Numbered from the stretch's first letter, positions 36,680 to 47,594 are shown. The stretch: 64,000 nucleotides of DNA from Draconibacterium sediminis (GCF_000949475.1 NZ_JRHC01000001.1:1922001-1986000); one strand, 5' to 3'. The notes: a model not told the origin generated them from the letters alone. A program made the numbers and translations.

Positions 36680-39600
36680 ATGAAGAGGATTTGGATGGTA
36701 CTAATTTTGTTTTTTGTTTTGAGTGATATAAATGCCCAAAACAATAAACTTTTTCGCCATTTAGACATTAACCGAGGCTTGGTGCATACTGATGCAACTG
36801 CCATAACGGAAGATGAAAAGGCTCTAATTTGGATTGGCACAAACGCTGGAATACAAAGATTTGATGGCCAACAAACCAAGTTATTTTTTAATACAACGTC
36901 TAAATCTAACCAGGTTTACAATAATCGTATTCTCGATTTGTATACTCAAGGAAAGTTGCTTTGGGTGGCCAGCGAAGGAGGTTTGCACCTTTTTGACCTT
37001 GAGAAAGAGAGACACATTCCTTTGAGTTATTCAGGGGTGAATTTTAATGCTAATCCTCAGCGGGTATCAAAGATTATTGGTTTACAAAACGATCTATGGT
37101 TAATTAGCCAGGGTAGGCTGTTCAGGGCTCGTTTAAACAAAGGTAAGCAAGAGCTGGATATTCAGAAAATATCGGACTTTGCAAACGTTCCCGAGGCATT
37201 TAAGACTTGTGAGAAAATTTCATTGGAAACAAACCAGAAAGATGTATTATGGGTAGGAACCAGCGTGGGGGTAGCTACTTTGTTATTGAATAATGATACT
37301 ATCGAATTTCTTGATTTTACCAATAATAACAAACAGGCTTTGGGATTTATTCAGGCAAGAATAAACCATCTTCAGTTTCACAATAACCAGTTATGGTTTG
37401 TAACGCCCAATTATTTGCAGGTATTTTCACTCGAAAACAACAATTACCGTATACGAAGTTTGTTAAAAACCATCTCTCTCGATGAGGCTTTTAAAGGCAC
37501 GGAATGGGAACATGAGCTTCGAAGTTTGAATGATTTTTTGGTTGATGCTGAAAACAATTTTTGGTGTGCAACCAGTGCCGGATTGCTCTTTATTAACGAA
37601 CCTTTAAGCCAAAATCCACAGTCGCAAATATTTAATCAATCGCAGTATAATCCTTTTTCCATTTCTTCAAATAATGTATCGAGATTATTGCTCGACCACT
37701 CCAACTGTTTGTGGGCTACAACTTGGGCCGGTGGCGTGTCCTTCCTCGATTTAGAGCAAAAGCAATTTAATCTATTGGTGAAAGACCCAAGCCGTAATGG
37801 CTATTCGCTTACCGATCCCTTTGTGAGGGCTATTACTCAGGATAATCTGGGACGAGTTTGGGTGGCGGGACAAAGTGAAGGCATTGATTTTTATAATCCT
37901 GAAACAGGAAGATGTGTCCCTTTTAAAATTGGTAACATACAAAACGAATCGCTTACCAGTACACGGGTGAGGTCGTTAAAATATCACAAAAATAAAGTAT
38001 ACATTGGATCCACCGAAGGGCTTGATATTATAGATTTGACAACGAACAGGATTTATAATTATCCCGGAATATTCGGCCAGTCAAATCCTGCCTATTCTAT
38101 GGATTTTGATACTTATGATAACCTCTGGGTAGGTACTTGGCGTGGAGGTCTGTTTCAGTTTAAAGTTGAGAATAATAATCCCATTAAGATTTTGGAGATT
38201 AGTGAAAACAAGACGAATCGTTTATGCTTAAGTTCTAATCAGGTGAACTATGTGTTTGTTGATAAGACTAAAAATGAGGTTTTGGTTGGTACAAAAAAGG
38301 GATTAAACCGGTTGTTGCTTGGAAATTATGGATGGGTGAATAACATTATTTATTATCGCAGCAACGAGACCGATTTATCTTTGAGCAGCGAGTACATTTG
38401 GCCAATTCAGAAAGAAAGCGATACTGTGTATTGGGTAGGAACACTTGGAGGTGGGCTAAACCGTTTTGTTTTACTTGACGGTTGGGACCAAAACCATAAC
38501 GGGAATTATAAGGCCACTTCTTTTTCTGTTGAACAAGGTGCTCCTGCAAATGATATTGAATCATTACTAACCGATGATGACGGTAACATCTGGATTGGTT
38601 CGAAAGGCCTTTCAATGTTTAATCCCAAAGATAATGAGTTTTGGAATTTTGATGTAAACGATGGGCTACAAAGCAATGGTTTTAAAATTGGCTCAGCTTA
38701 CAAAAATGATGATGGGATTTTGTTCTTTGGAGGCATAAGGGGAATGAACCATTTTGATCCTCGCGATATTAAGCGCAATGAAATAAAGCCCACCATTATT
38801 TTAAATGGTTTACGTATTCGTAATACCGAAATTATACCGGGACAAGAAGTAAACGGGCGCGTTTTATTGGAGTCGGGCTTAGCTTATAAAAATGAACTGG
38901 AATTAAATTATAAAGAAAATGAGTTTTCATTATCGTTTGCTTCTTTGCACTATGCCAATCCTGAAAAGTGTCACTATAAATACCAACTGGTAGATTACGA
39001 TTCCGATTGGAATTTTATTTCGGGGCAATATCCGGTGGCCAATTATTCGAACCTTAAATATGGGGACTACATTTTTAGGGTTGACGCTACCAACGGAGAT
39101 GGTTTATGGAGCGAAACCCCTATTGAACTAAAAATACATATTAGTCCGCCATGGTGGTATAGCGGATGGGCTTATCTTGCTTATTTTGTTTTGTTTGTAA
39201 GCATATCGGGAGGTGTGCTTTATTACACGAACCGTTGGATGAAATTACGAAACGAGTTAAAATTGGTTGAATCCGAAGAACAGAAAAAGGAGGAGTTACA
39301 CCAGATGAAACTGCAGTTTTTTATGAATATTTCACATGAGTTTAAAACACCATTAACCCTAATTCAGACTCCAATTGAGAAATTGAAATTGGGTAAGCTG
39401 CAAGATGAAGAACAAAACAAAATGTTGAATCTGATCTCGGAAAATGCCAATCGTTTATTAAAATTGGTTAACGAGCTTATGGATTTCCGAAAGGCAGAAG
39501 TGGGGCGCTTGGAATTACATGCAGGTAAAGGCAATATAAAAGAGTTTGCCGAAAAAGTGTACCTGCAATTTGTACCCCTTTGCCAGAAAAGTTTAATTGA

Positions 39601-40936
39601 TTATTCGTATTCGTGCGAAGCTGTTCCTGAAGTTTGGTTCGAACCCGAAAAAATGTCGACAATTCTGTACAATCTACTTGCCAATGCCATTAATTACACA
39701 GAAGAAGGCGGTTCAGTAAAAATGAACGTTTTCCAGCGGGAACGAAAAGAGGTACAGGTCTTTTATGACCATAGTATTGAAGTAGGTGAAGCCAATGCAA
39801 CCGATAATTATATATATATTCAGGTAATTGATACAGGTATCGGAATTTCTAAAAAGTCTATTGGTCAGATTTTCGACCGCTTTTACCACATGAGTACTTC
39901 GAAAACCAAGCACCTTGGTACAGGAATTGGTCTGGCATTGTTGAAAAACCTGGTTCTGCTACATCACGGGCATGTTATTGTGAGTAGCCAGAGAAATGTA
40001 GGAACCGAATTTTTGGTAGGTTTACCTATTGGCGATAGTCATTTGCAAACCGAAGAAAAAGGATTGGAAATGGCCGATGCCATGCAAATGGAACTGGAAG
40101 AAGTGGCAATTCAGCAATATGAGGATACCTCGGATTTGACAAACCACACAATCGATGAATTAAAAGCCATGCCCTCATTGCTTTTGGTTGAAGATAACAG
40201 AGAGTTACGCGATGTATTGCGTGAACATTTTACCCATGATTTTAAAGTTATTGAAGCTGAAAATGGAAAAGATGCTTTGGCAAAGATGGAACATAAAACC
40301 ATTGACTTGGTGATGAGTGATATTATGATGCCCGAAATGGATGGTTTGGAGTTGGTTAAAGTTTTGCGAGAAGATATTCAAACCAGTCACATCCCTATTG
40401 CTTTGTTAACTGCAAAATCATCGCTTGAAGACCAGATTGCCGGAACCGAAGCTGGTGCCGATTTGTATTTCCCCAAGCCGTTTAGTCTGAAGTTGATGGA
40501 TTTGAAAATTAGGCAATTACTTGATTCTCATCAGAAGCTGAAGGATAAGTATGCCTCCAATGTTTTCGCCGAAAGCCGAGAACTGGCACGCACCCAAAAA
40601 GACAAAGAGTTTATGGAACGTTTTATAGAACTGGTAGATGAAAATATTGATAATAACGATTTCTCCATCAACCATATTTGTCGAGAAATGAGCATTGGAC
40701 GTACCAATTTATACAAGAAAATACGTTCGTTAACTGGGCAATCAATGGGTGAATTTATTCGTGGGTTACGATTAAAGAAAGCGGCAAAAATTCTTATTTC
40801 CGAAGATGTTTCTATTTCCGAAGTACTGTATCGGGTAGGAATTAATAGCAATTCGTATTTCACAAAATCTTTTAAAGCCCAATTCGGAATGACTCCGACA
40901 GAATTTATTCAACAGAATATGGGAAAGTATAATTGA
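36680..40936 (+). CDS. Hybrid two-component system sensor/regulator (HTCS 1)
   Basis: A 1418-residue inner-membrane protein. A signal peptide (to about Gln20) precedes a periplasmic sensor with WIGT/WVGT-type propeller repeats and a Y_Y_Y domain (about 700-820), then one transmembrane helix (about 835-855). HisKA has His886 in ISHEFKTPL. The ATPase part contains DTGIGISKK and GTGIGLALLK. The receiver carries Asp1214 in VMSDIMMPEMDG. An AraC-type HTH ends the protein (GRTNLYKKIRSLTG, FTKSFKAQFGMTP). HTCS proteins bind an oligosaccharide in the periplasm and switch on the neighbouring SusCD operon; the likely target is the 45255-52286 block. Confidence 0.96.
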   Translation: MKRIWMVLILFFVLSDINAQNNKLFRHLDINRGLVHTDATAITEDEKALIWIGTNAGIQRFDGQQTKLFFNTTSKSNQVYNNRILDLYTQGKLLWVASEGGLHLFDLEKERHIPLSYSGVNFNANPQRVSKIIGLQNDLWLISQGRLFRARLNKGKQELDIQKISDFANVPEAFKTCEKISLETNQKDVLWVGTSVGVATLLLNNDTIEFLDFTNNNKQALGFIQARINHLQFHNNQLWFVTPNYLQVFSLENNNYRIRSLLKTISLDEAFKGTEWEHELRSLNDFLVDAENNFWCATSAGLLFINEPLSQNPQSQIFNQSQYNPFSISSNNVSRLLLDHSNCLWATTWAGGVSFLDLEQKQFNLLVKDPSRNGYSLTDPFVRAITQDNLGRVWVAGQSEGIDFYNPETGRCVPFKIGNIQNESLTSTRVRSLKYHKNKVYIGSTEGLDIIDLTTNRIYNYPGIFGQSNPAYSMDFDTYDNLWVGTWRGGLFQFKVENNNPIKILEISENKTNRLCLSSNQVNYVFVDKTKNEVLVGTKKGLNRLLLGNYGWVNNIIYYRSNETDLSLSSEYIWPIQKESDTVYWVGTLGGGLNRFVLLDGWDQNHNGNYKATSFSVEQGAPANDIESLLTDDDGNIWIGSKGLSMFNPKDNEFWNFDVNDGLQSNGFKIGSAYKNDDGILFFGGIRGMNHFDPRDIKRNEIKPTIILNGLRIRNTEIIPGQEVNGRVLLESGLAYKNELELNYKENEFSLSFASLHYANPEKCHYKYQLVDYDSDWNFISGQYPVANYSNLKYGDYIFRVDATNGDGLWSETPIELKIHISPPWWYSGWAYLAYFVLFVSISGGVLYYTNRWMKLRNELKLVESEEQKKEELHQMKLQFFMNISHEFKTPLTLIQTPIEKLKLGKLQDEEQNKMLNLISENANRLLKLVNELMDFRKAEVGRLELHAGKGNIKEFAEKVYLQFVPLCQKSLIDYSYSCEAVPEVWFEPEKMSTILYNLLANAINYTEEGGSVKMNVFQRERKEVQVFYDHSIEVGEANATDNYIYIQVIDTGIGISKKSIGQIFDRFYHMSTSKTKHLGTGIGLALLKNLVLLHHGHVIVSSQRNVGTEFLVGLPIGDSHLQTEEKGLEMADAMQMELEEVAIQQYEDTSDLTNHTIDELKAMPSLLLVEDNRELRDVLREHFTHDFKVIEAENGKDALAKMEHKTIDLVMSDIMMPEMDGLELVKVLREDIQTSHIPIALLTAKSSLEDQIAGTEAGADLYFPKPFSLKLMDLKIRQLLDSHQKLKDKYASNVFAESRELARTQKDKEFMERFIELVDENIDNNDFSINHICREMSIGRTNLYKKIRSLTGQSMGEFIRGLRLKKAAKILISEDVSISEVLYRVGINSNSYFTKSFKAQFGMTPTEFIQQNMGKYN

Positions 40937-41086
40937 GATGAGGTTCATATTTTGTAATTCAAACAGTAAAGGAAAAACGGGAAGCGAAACACTGTTTGGA
41001 AGACAAGTTAATCCATAAAAGCATTAATGAAGATTATTATTTTATAAAGGATAAAAGTTTCAGGTAGATCGTATTTTTGAGGTAGA

Positions 41087-44000
41087 ATGGGAAGGGGAAT
41101 CATCTATATTTTAGTCTTATTGCTGTTGAGTATTTCTGCCGGCGCAATTGAAAATCGTTACGTTTTCAAAAAACTTAACAACGAAAATGGGCTGACCTAT
41201 AATACCGTTCATGATATTGCCCAGGAAGAGTCAGGAATAATCTGGTTTGCGACTAAACAAGGCCTCAATAAATACGACAGCTATAATATTAGTCGTTACT
41301 ACAAAGAAGACAATGTAGGTATCCCATCCAACTTTTTTACTTCTATTCTGATTACTAAAAATAACCGTTTGTTCGCCGGAACCGACCGGGGGGTGATTGA
41401 ATACAACCGTCGTTTCGACAAGTTTGAGCAGCTATTATTTAAAGGAAATAGTTTACCGGCGGTAACAACAATATTTGAAACATCTGACGAGGTTGTTTTA
41501 ATTGGAACTTCCCAAGGAATTTATGCCTATCATCCAAAAACGAATTTCATAATACGGTTCATTTCATTACAAAATGAGAACATAAAATCTATAGCAGAAG
41601 GTGATACGAGAACTCTGTATGTAACCACGAACTCAGGAATTTATGTGTTAAATACTGATGGTGTTTTGCTGAAGTATTTTAACACTACCAATACCCCTGA
41701 ATTACATACCAATTTTATCAATAAGATATATATCAGCAAGGCAGGTAATTACTGGATTGGCACAGAGAATCAGGGGCTGTATTTGTTTGAAAAATCACAA
41801 AATAAGTTTAAGAAAGTCCGGCTTGCGAAATCCGAGCAGGATGAAACTACCGTGGTTCGCGATATTGAGGAAGATTCAGAAGGAAATATCTGGATTTGTA
41901 GTGAAATTGGGATTTTTATTCTTAATCCATCAACCTTTGAAAGTGTTAACATTCAGCACTCATTGGAGAGTTCGGAATATTTGTTGAACGACAATGCCAC
42001 CTATTGTGTATTCCGTAGCAAAGAAGATATAATGTGGATAGGGACCTATTTTGGGGGAATAAACTATACCAACTTAAGCAATTTTAAAGGATTTTTCAAT
42101 CTCTACCCCGGCGATGGCGAGAATGAGTTAAGAGGTAAGGCGGTTAATAAGCTATATAAAGATTCTAACGGGATTTTGTGGATTGCCACGGAGGATGGAG
42201 GCGTTTGTACATTTAGTACCGATACCAAGGAGATAATAAAATATTATCAGCATAAAGGAAATGAAGGCCTTAGTTCCAATAATATTCATGCCATTTGTGA
42301 AGACAAGAACGGTAATATTTGGTTTGGGCATTTTATGACCGGAATTGACATCTTTGATCCTAAAACAAGTAGGTTCAAGAATATTTCCATTCTTCCTAAT
42401 GTTAGGTATAGTATTTCTGAAAACTCGGTGTACAGTGTTTATAAAGACTCCAAAAATGATATATGGGTGGGAACTCGGAAGGGCGTATATGTATACGACT
42501 ACCAAACGGAGAAATTAGTGCCGGTTAAAAAAAATGAACTGGGACAGTTGTTTATTTACAACATTTTGGAGGATAGTAGCGGGAAAGTATGGTTTTGTAT
42601 CCGGCATGGTGGAATTGCTTGTCTTAACAAAGAATCCGATTCCATCAGTTTTTACAGGGAGGATGAATTTCTTTCAACGAATAAAATCATTGCTATAAAC
42701 GAAGACAGCAGCGGTAAAATCTGGTTTGGGACGGTTGATGGTGGTGTTAATATTTACAATCCTGAAACCGATTCGTTCAACCATCTTAGCATGGAAAATG
42801 GTTTACCAAACAATACTGTTTACGGAATGTTGGAAGATGACAACAGTCATTTGTGGCTAAGTACCAATCAGGGCCTGTCTATGTACAATCCAGAAACCAA
42901 TTCGTTCAGAAATTATAACCGCAACGATGGGCTGGCACAAATGCAGTTCAACTTTGGTTCGTATTTCAAAGATTTTGATGGTACGCTTTATTTCGGACAT
43001 GTGAATGGTTTAACCTATTTTAATCCGGCTGAAATTGTAGACAACAAAGTAAAACCACAACTGGTGTTTACCGATTTTAAGCTGGCAAACGAAAGTGTTC
43101 GTGTTTCTGAAAGAGGTATTTTAACCAAACCAATTGATCAAACCGATAAAATAGTCCTAAGTTATTCACAGAAAGCATTTTCTATCAATTTTGTTGCGGT
43201 AAATCACATCTCGGCCGGAAATAATAAATTCTATTATTACCTGGAAGGTTTTGATGCGGATTGGAATGAAATGGGTAACAAAACCAACGTAAACTATACT
43301 AACTTACTGCCGGGTGAATATATCTTTCATTTAAAAGCGGAGAATAACGATGGTATTGAAAGTGCCAATACAAGGAGCCTTGTCATTCGGATCAGCCCGC
43401 CAGTTTACCTTTCTACAGGTGCTTTTATCTTTTACTTACTGCTTATTGTTGGAATTTTCCTGATCTATCGCAAAATTACCATCGACAAACAAAAAGAAAA
43501 GGCTGCTCTGGACATGGAGCGGATGGAAAAGGAGAAAATTAAGGAGTTGAATCAGCAGCGACTGAATTTCTACACCTATATCTCGCACGAATTTAAAACA
43601 CCGCTCTCCATAATTATTTCAAGTATCGATCAGATGATCGGGAAAAATGATATTTCTGATGATTTGAAAGTACGCTTTCAAAGGCTAATCAGGAGTTCAA
43701 AACGGCTTTCTTTTCTATTTAATCAGTTAATGGATTTTCGAAGAATTGAGACAAAACATGCAAAACTTATTTTGCAGAAAGGAGACATAATCGACTTTCT
43801 GCGTGAATCCTGTTTAGTTTTTACTCCACTTTTTGATGAGCATCGTGTGAATTTTGAATTTAAAGCCAATCGTGAAAGCTTTGAATACTGGTTCGATCCT
43901 GATAAGATTGAAAAAATTATTGTAAACCTTATTTCTAATGCGTTGAAGCATACGCCGGTTCATGGTAAAATAATTTGTGAAACAATAATTACGGATGATG

Positions 44001-45157
44001 TAATTCATTATGAACAAGGAAGTTTGAGTATTTGCATTTCGGATAATGGGAAAGGTATTTCGGAAGAGGAACAAGGAAATCTGTTTACACCGTTTTACAT
44101 GAATTACCAGCATAATGAACAAAGGAGCGGTTCGGGAATCGGGCTTACGCTGGTAAAGAGTTTGGTAGAATACCTGCACGGAACAATAAATGTAAGTTGC
44201 AGGCCAAACGAAGGAACCCGATTTAAAATTCAATTGCCGCTGGAGTATAAGGGATTTTCTAATATTAAACTGGAAAATAACACAGAAACAATTAATCGTA
44301 ATATTGATTTGGAAAGTATTGCAGAAGTGAGTTCAAGACAACTACCTGCGAAAGAAAAAACAAATAGCGATAGAGCGTTTAAACTTTTAATTGTTGAGGA
44401 TACATTCGACCTGGCAGAAGTGTTAATGGAGCATTACTCGAAAAACTTTGATGTAAAGTGCGCCCAAAACGGGATAGAAGCAATAAAAATTGTAAAGGAT
44501 GAAGAACCTGATATCATTATTAGCGATGTAATGATGCCCGAAATGAATGGTATTGAATTTTGTGAAAAAATTAAGTCAGACGAAACCACCAGCCATATTG
44601 CAGTTATATTACTTACCGCAAGGACCACCCACGAAGATAAGATTGCAGGTTTACAGGCCGGTGCTGAAGCGTACATACGTAAACCTTTCGATCTGAACGA
44701 ACTGGATTTGCACGTGCGCAATTTTATTGAGATGCGTAAAAAGCTCAAAGAGAAAGTGGTTACCGGCGCACATATTGATCTTGAAAAGCTGAATTTTCAA
44801 GATAAAGACAAAGATTTTATAGAGAAAGTTTCAACGATCATAAAAGAGAATATTGAAAGCGAAACCCTGAATACCGAAGAACTGGCCAAACAACTGGGTA
44901 TGAGTAAAACCCTGGTTTACCTGAAACTTAAGAAACTACTCAACATGTCTGGTTCTGATTATATCCAGTCACTGCGATTTGAAAAAGCAATTGAGTTGAT
45001 GGCCGATTCCAGCCGCAATATCTCCAACATTGCCTATGAGGTTGGTTTTAACGATCCTAATTATTTTAGCAAAGTATTTAAGAAGGTATACAAAAAAACA
45101 CCAACTGTCTATCGAAAAGAATTGTTGAAAAATATTAAAAGTATGAATATTACTTGA
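41087..45157 (+). CDS. Hybrid two-component system sensor/regulator (HTCS 2)
   Basis: A 1356-residue paralogue of the preceding HTCS with the same order: signal peptide (to about Ala20), periplasmic propeller repeats (WFATKQGLNKYD, WIGTENQGLYLF), Y_Y_Y domain, transmembrane segment (about 785-805), HisKA with His834 in ISHEFKTPL, ATPase with DNGKGISEE, receiver with Asp1147 in IISDVMMPEMNG, and an AraC-type HTH (MSKTLVYLKLKKLLNMSG, FSKVFKKVYKKTP). The two share family motifs but differ in the sensor, so they may recognise different fragments of the same polymer. A -7-like TATTTTTG lies at 41072-41079, only 7 bp before the ATG. Confidence 0.96.
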   Translation: MGRGIIYILVLLLLSISAGAIENRYVFKKLNNENGLTYNTVHDIAQEESGIIWFATKQGLNKYDSYNISRYYKEDNVGIPSNFFTSILITKNNRLFAGTDRGVIEYNRRFDKFEQLLFKGNSLPAVTTIFETSDEVVLIGTSQGIYAYHPKTNFIIRFISLQNENIKSIAEGDTRTLYVTTNSGIYVLNTDGVLLKYFNTTNTPELHTNFINKIYISKAGNYWIGTENQGLYLFEKSQNKFKKVRLAKSEQDETTVVRDIEEDSEGNIWICSEIGIFILNPSTFESVNIQHSLESSEYLLNDNATYCVFRSKEDIMWIGTYFGGINYTNLSNFKGFFNLYPGDGENELRGKAVNKLYKDSNGILWIATEDGGVCTFSTDTKEIIKYYQHKGNEGLSSNNIHAICEDKNGNIWFGHFMTGIDIFDPKTSRFKNISILPNVRYSISENSVYSVYKDSKNDIWVGTRKGVYVYDYQTEKLVPVKKNELGQLFIYNILEDSSGKVWFCIRHGGIACLNKESDSISFYREDEFLSTNKIIAINEDSSGKIWFGTVDGGVNIYNPETDSFNHLSMENGLPNNTVYGMLEDDNSHLWLSTNQGLSMYNPETNSFRNYNRNDGLAQMQFNFGSYFKDFDGTLYFGHVNGLTYFNPAEIVDNKVKPQLVFTDFKLANESVRVSERGILTKPIDQTDKIVLSYSQKAFSINFVAVNHISAGNNKFYYYLEGFDADWNEMGNKTNVNYTNLLPGEYIFHLKAENNDGIESANTRSLVIRISPPVYLSTGAFIFYLLLIVGIFLIYRKITIDKQKEKAALDMERMEKEKIKELNQQRLNFYTYISHEFKTPLSIIISSIDQMIGKNDISDDLKVRFQRLIRSSKRLSFLFNQLMDFRRIETKHAKLILQKGDIIDFLRESCLVFTPLFDEHRVNFEFKANRESFEYWFDPDKIEKIIVNLISNALKHTPVHGKIICETIITDDVIHYEQGSLSICISDNGKGISEEEQGNLFTPFYMNYQHNEQRSGSGIGLTLVKSLVEYLHGTINVSCRPNEGTRFKIQLPLEYKGFSNIKLENNTETINRNIDLESIAEVSSRQLPAKEKTNSDRAFKLLIVEDTFDLAEVLMEHYSKNFDVKCAQNGIEAIKIVKDEEPDIIISDVMMPEMNGIEFCEKIKSDETTSHIAVILLTARTTHEDKIAGLQAGAEAYIRKPFDLNELDLHVRNFIEMRKKLKEKVVTGAHIDLEKLNFQDKDKDFIEKVSTIIKENIESETLNTEELAKQLGMSKTLVYLKLKKLLNMSGSDYIQSLRFEKAIELMADSSRNISNIAYEVGFNDPNYFSKVFKKVYKKTPTVYRKELLKNIKSMNIT

Positions 45158-45254
45158 TTAGTGTATTTAGTCTTTCTGATTTTCCCTGTTTTTTAATCCA
45201 AATTCCAGACCCGGAAACACATTATTGCCGATTCTTGCATCAAATATTTTACTT

Positions 45255-47594
45255 ATGCAACGAATCAAATTTAGCTTATATCTTTTAATCGTTTTCATTG
45301 TTTTTGGAAACGGAACATTAAAAAGCCAAACCTTAAACCCAAAGGTATCGACGATGTTCGAGAGCGCGATCGACAGTATCGAACCTCAGCTACCTGTTGT
45401 TTCTCCCTTGTTTAAATACCATTTGCGAGATGTTGCTGTTTGCAAAGCTCCCGGTGGTAAATATTACCTAACCGGAACTACTGACGACAACTGGGGAGTT
45501 GCTGAAGGAATCCGGGTTTGGGAATCATCAGATTTAAAAGACTGGCAAATGATAGGCGAAAATGGCTTTGTATGGACCTTTGATAAAGATGCCAGCAACG
45601 ATGCACAGCGGAAAATAAAGATTGCCAATGGCCGTATGATCCGTGGCATTTGGGCTCCCGAAATTCATTATATCAACAATGATTTCTGGATTACCTATTC
45701 GGTTAGTGGAGGTTACGGTTCTGGCTTGCTGAAAAGCACCACCGGAAAACCTGAAGGTCCCTACGAAGATGTTAAAAAAGATGGCGCCATGGTTAAAGGC
45801 ATCGATGCCACTTTGTTTAAAGATGTTGATGGAACTGTGTGGTACATCTGGGGCCCTGGAAATATGAAAAAGCTTAAGCCCGATATGATGGGATTTGCAG
45901 ATAATAAACCACCTGTGTTTCCTAAAGATGCCAGAGGTAAGGAAGTGGGGTACGAAGGGGTGAATATGTACTACAAGAATGGTATTTATTACCTGATGGC
46001 CGCTGAGTGGAATACTGAAAGTCCTAAAAAGGGCCACGTTTTTGGTAATACTGATGTTAACCGGCGCACTGCCGATGGTCGATATGATTGTATGATCGCC
46101 ATGTCTAAAAATATTACCGGTCCATATTCTGAAGCTTATATTGCCATTCCGCATGGTGGTCACAACATGATATTTGATGATTTCGACGGAAACACATGGG
46201 CAACCATGTTTGGCAATGATGAAGCCGCTGCACAGTGGCGCGAAAATGCAGCACTGGTGCAAATGAAAATGGACGGGCAAAACCGTCTGATACCGGTTAT
46301 TCCTTATCCTTCAGCGGCAACCGAAGATATGCCTGTACTATTTGTTTCTGAAAATGGAAACAACACCAATGGAAAATCATGGAAGTCGGCTTTTACATCG
46401 CTGCAAAATGCTGTTGAAGCAGCAAATCCCGGAACTCAAATTTGGGTAGCTGAAGGCAGTTATGGAAACAACTTAAAGATTGATGGAAAAACAGCACTTT
46501 ATATTTATGGTGGTTTCAAGGGAGATGAAAAAGTCTTGTCTGAAAGAAATGAACTGACAACAACAAAACTTGATGGAGAAAAGAAAACGGCACATGTACT
46601 AACCATTGTAAATTCAGAATACATCAGAATTGATGGCTTAACCATTTCAGGTGGTAAAAACATCGGCGAAACAGCTAAAGGAAATGGTGCCGGAATATGG
46701 CTGGAGAATGGAGGCGAATCAGTTCGGTTTGTCAACTGCACTATTTCCGATAATTATGCATCAAAAGACGGTGCCGGAATATATGTAACCAATGGTGCCA
46801 GCCCCTTGTTTGTGGGGTGCGATATTGTTAACAACGAGGCGCACAACAACGGAGGTGCAGTGTATGTGAATTGTAATGCCGACAACGGCTATCACACGCG
46901 TTTTTACAATTGCAACATCAGCAATAACAAGGCACAGGAAAATGGTGGAATTGCATGGTTTATTACAGACCTAAAACAAACCGGCACACTACGTTTCGTC
47001 AATTGTTTACTGGATAACAATTTTACCTTGCTTGAAGGTGGAAATATTGTAATGAACGGTGGCGCAACTTTGTTGATGAGTCATTGCACGGTGGTAAATA
47101 ACCGAGGCATGTCGAAAGGTGCGGCAATCGTTCAGTTAGGTCGTGTTCCTGCACAAAACCGCATTATCAACTCAATCTTTTCAAATAATTATGGAGCCGC
47201 ACTTTTTGTCGCAGATGCATATGAGGGAGCTGACCCGACTTCGGCTAATAAATGGCATTGGACAGAGGTACAAAACAATCTTTTTCATAATAACCAGACC
47301 TTAAGTCTTTGTCGTTATTCTTACAAAGCAGAAGATTACGATAATGTTACGGAATTAAATGCAGTGGATTGGGCTTCCGGAAATATTGAGGGTGATCCCC
47401 AATTCATTGATATAGAAAATAACAACTTTAATATAAAACAAACTTCTTCAGCAATTGGAATAGGGACCTTAAAAAATGCTTTCCCGGTTGACAACAAAGG
47501 ATGCAAGCGATTTTCTGATTTTGATAATACTGATGCCTCAGTCGATGTAGGATACTTTAATTATTCGAATCAAGTCAGTTTTACTGATAATTAA
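45255..47594 (+). CDS. GH43-like domain fused to right-handed beta-helix domain
   Basis: The ATG at 45255 gives 779 residues with a signal peptide (RIKFSLYLLIVFIVF) ending near Gln24. Residues about 55-355 form a GH43-type propeller: LRDVAVCKAPGGKYYLTG, GIWAPEIHYINNDFWITYS, IDATLFKDVDGTVWYIWG and VGYEGVNMYYKNG. Residues about 365-779 read as a parallel beta-helix: LYIYGGFKGDEKVL, YIRIDGLTISGG, VRFVNCTISDN, FVGCDIVNN and FYNCNISNN, ending in a repetitive, polymorphic-membrane-protein-like fold often seen in lyases and sugar-binding proteins. It lies 97 bp after HTCS 2 and just before the second susC gene. Confidence 0.82.
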   Translation: MQRIKFSLYLLIVFIVFGNGTLKSQTLNPKVSTMFESAIDSIEPQLPVVSPLFKYHLRDVAVCKAPGGKYYLTGTTDDNWGVAEGIRVWESSDLKDWQMIGENGFVWTFDKDASNDAQRKIKIANGRMIRGIWAPEIHYINNDFWITYSVSGGYGSGLLKSTTGKPEGPYEDVKKDGAMVKGIDATLFKDVDGTVWYIWGPGNMKKLKPDMMGFADNKPPVFPKDARGKEVGYEGVNMYYKNGIYYLMAAEWNTESPKKGHVFGNTDVNRRTADGRYDCMIAMSKNITGPYSEAYIAIPHGGHNMIFDDFDGNTWATMFGNDEAAAQWRENAALVQMKMDGQNRLIPVIPYPSAATEDMPVLFVSENGNNTNGKSWKSAFTSLQNAVEAANPGTQIWVAEGSYGNNLKIDGKTALYIYGGFKGDEKVLSERNELTTTKLDGEKKTAHVLTIVNSEYIRIDGLTISGGKNIGETAKGNGAGIWLENGGESVRFVNCTISDNYASKDGAGIYVTNGASPLFVGCDIVNNEAHNNGGAVYVNCNADNGYHTRFYNCNISNNKAQENGGIAWFITDLKQTGTLRFVNCLLDNNFTLLEGGNIVMNGGATLLMSHCTVVNNRGMSKGAAIVQLGRVPAQNRIINSIFSNNYGAALFVADAYEGADPTSANKWHWTEVQNNLFHNNQTLSLCRYSYKAEDYDNVTELNAVDWASGNIEGDPQFIDIENNNFNIKQTSSAIGIGTLKNAFPVDNKGCKRFSDFDNTDASVDVGYFNYSNQVSFTDN

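Noticed and set aside
45534-46280. Long minus-strand open frame (248 codons)
   Set aside because: It lies wholly inside the GH43/beta-helix gene, has no family features and is best explained as a shadow of that gene.
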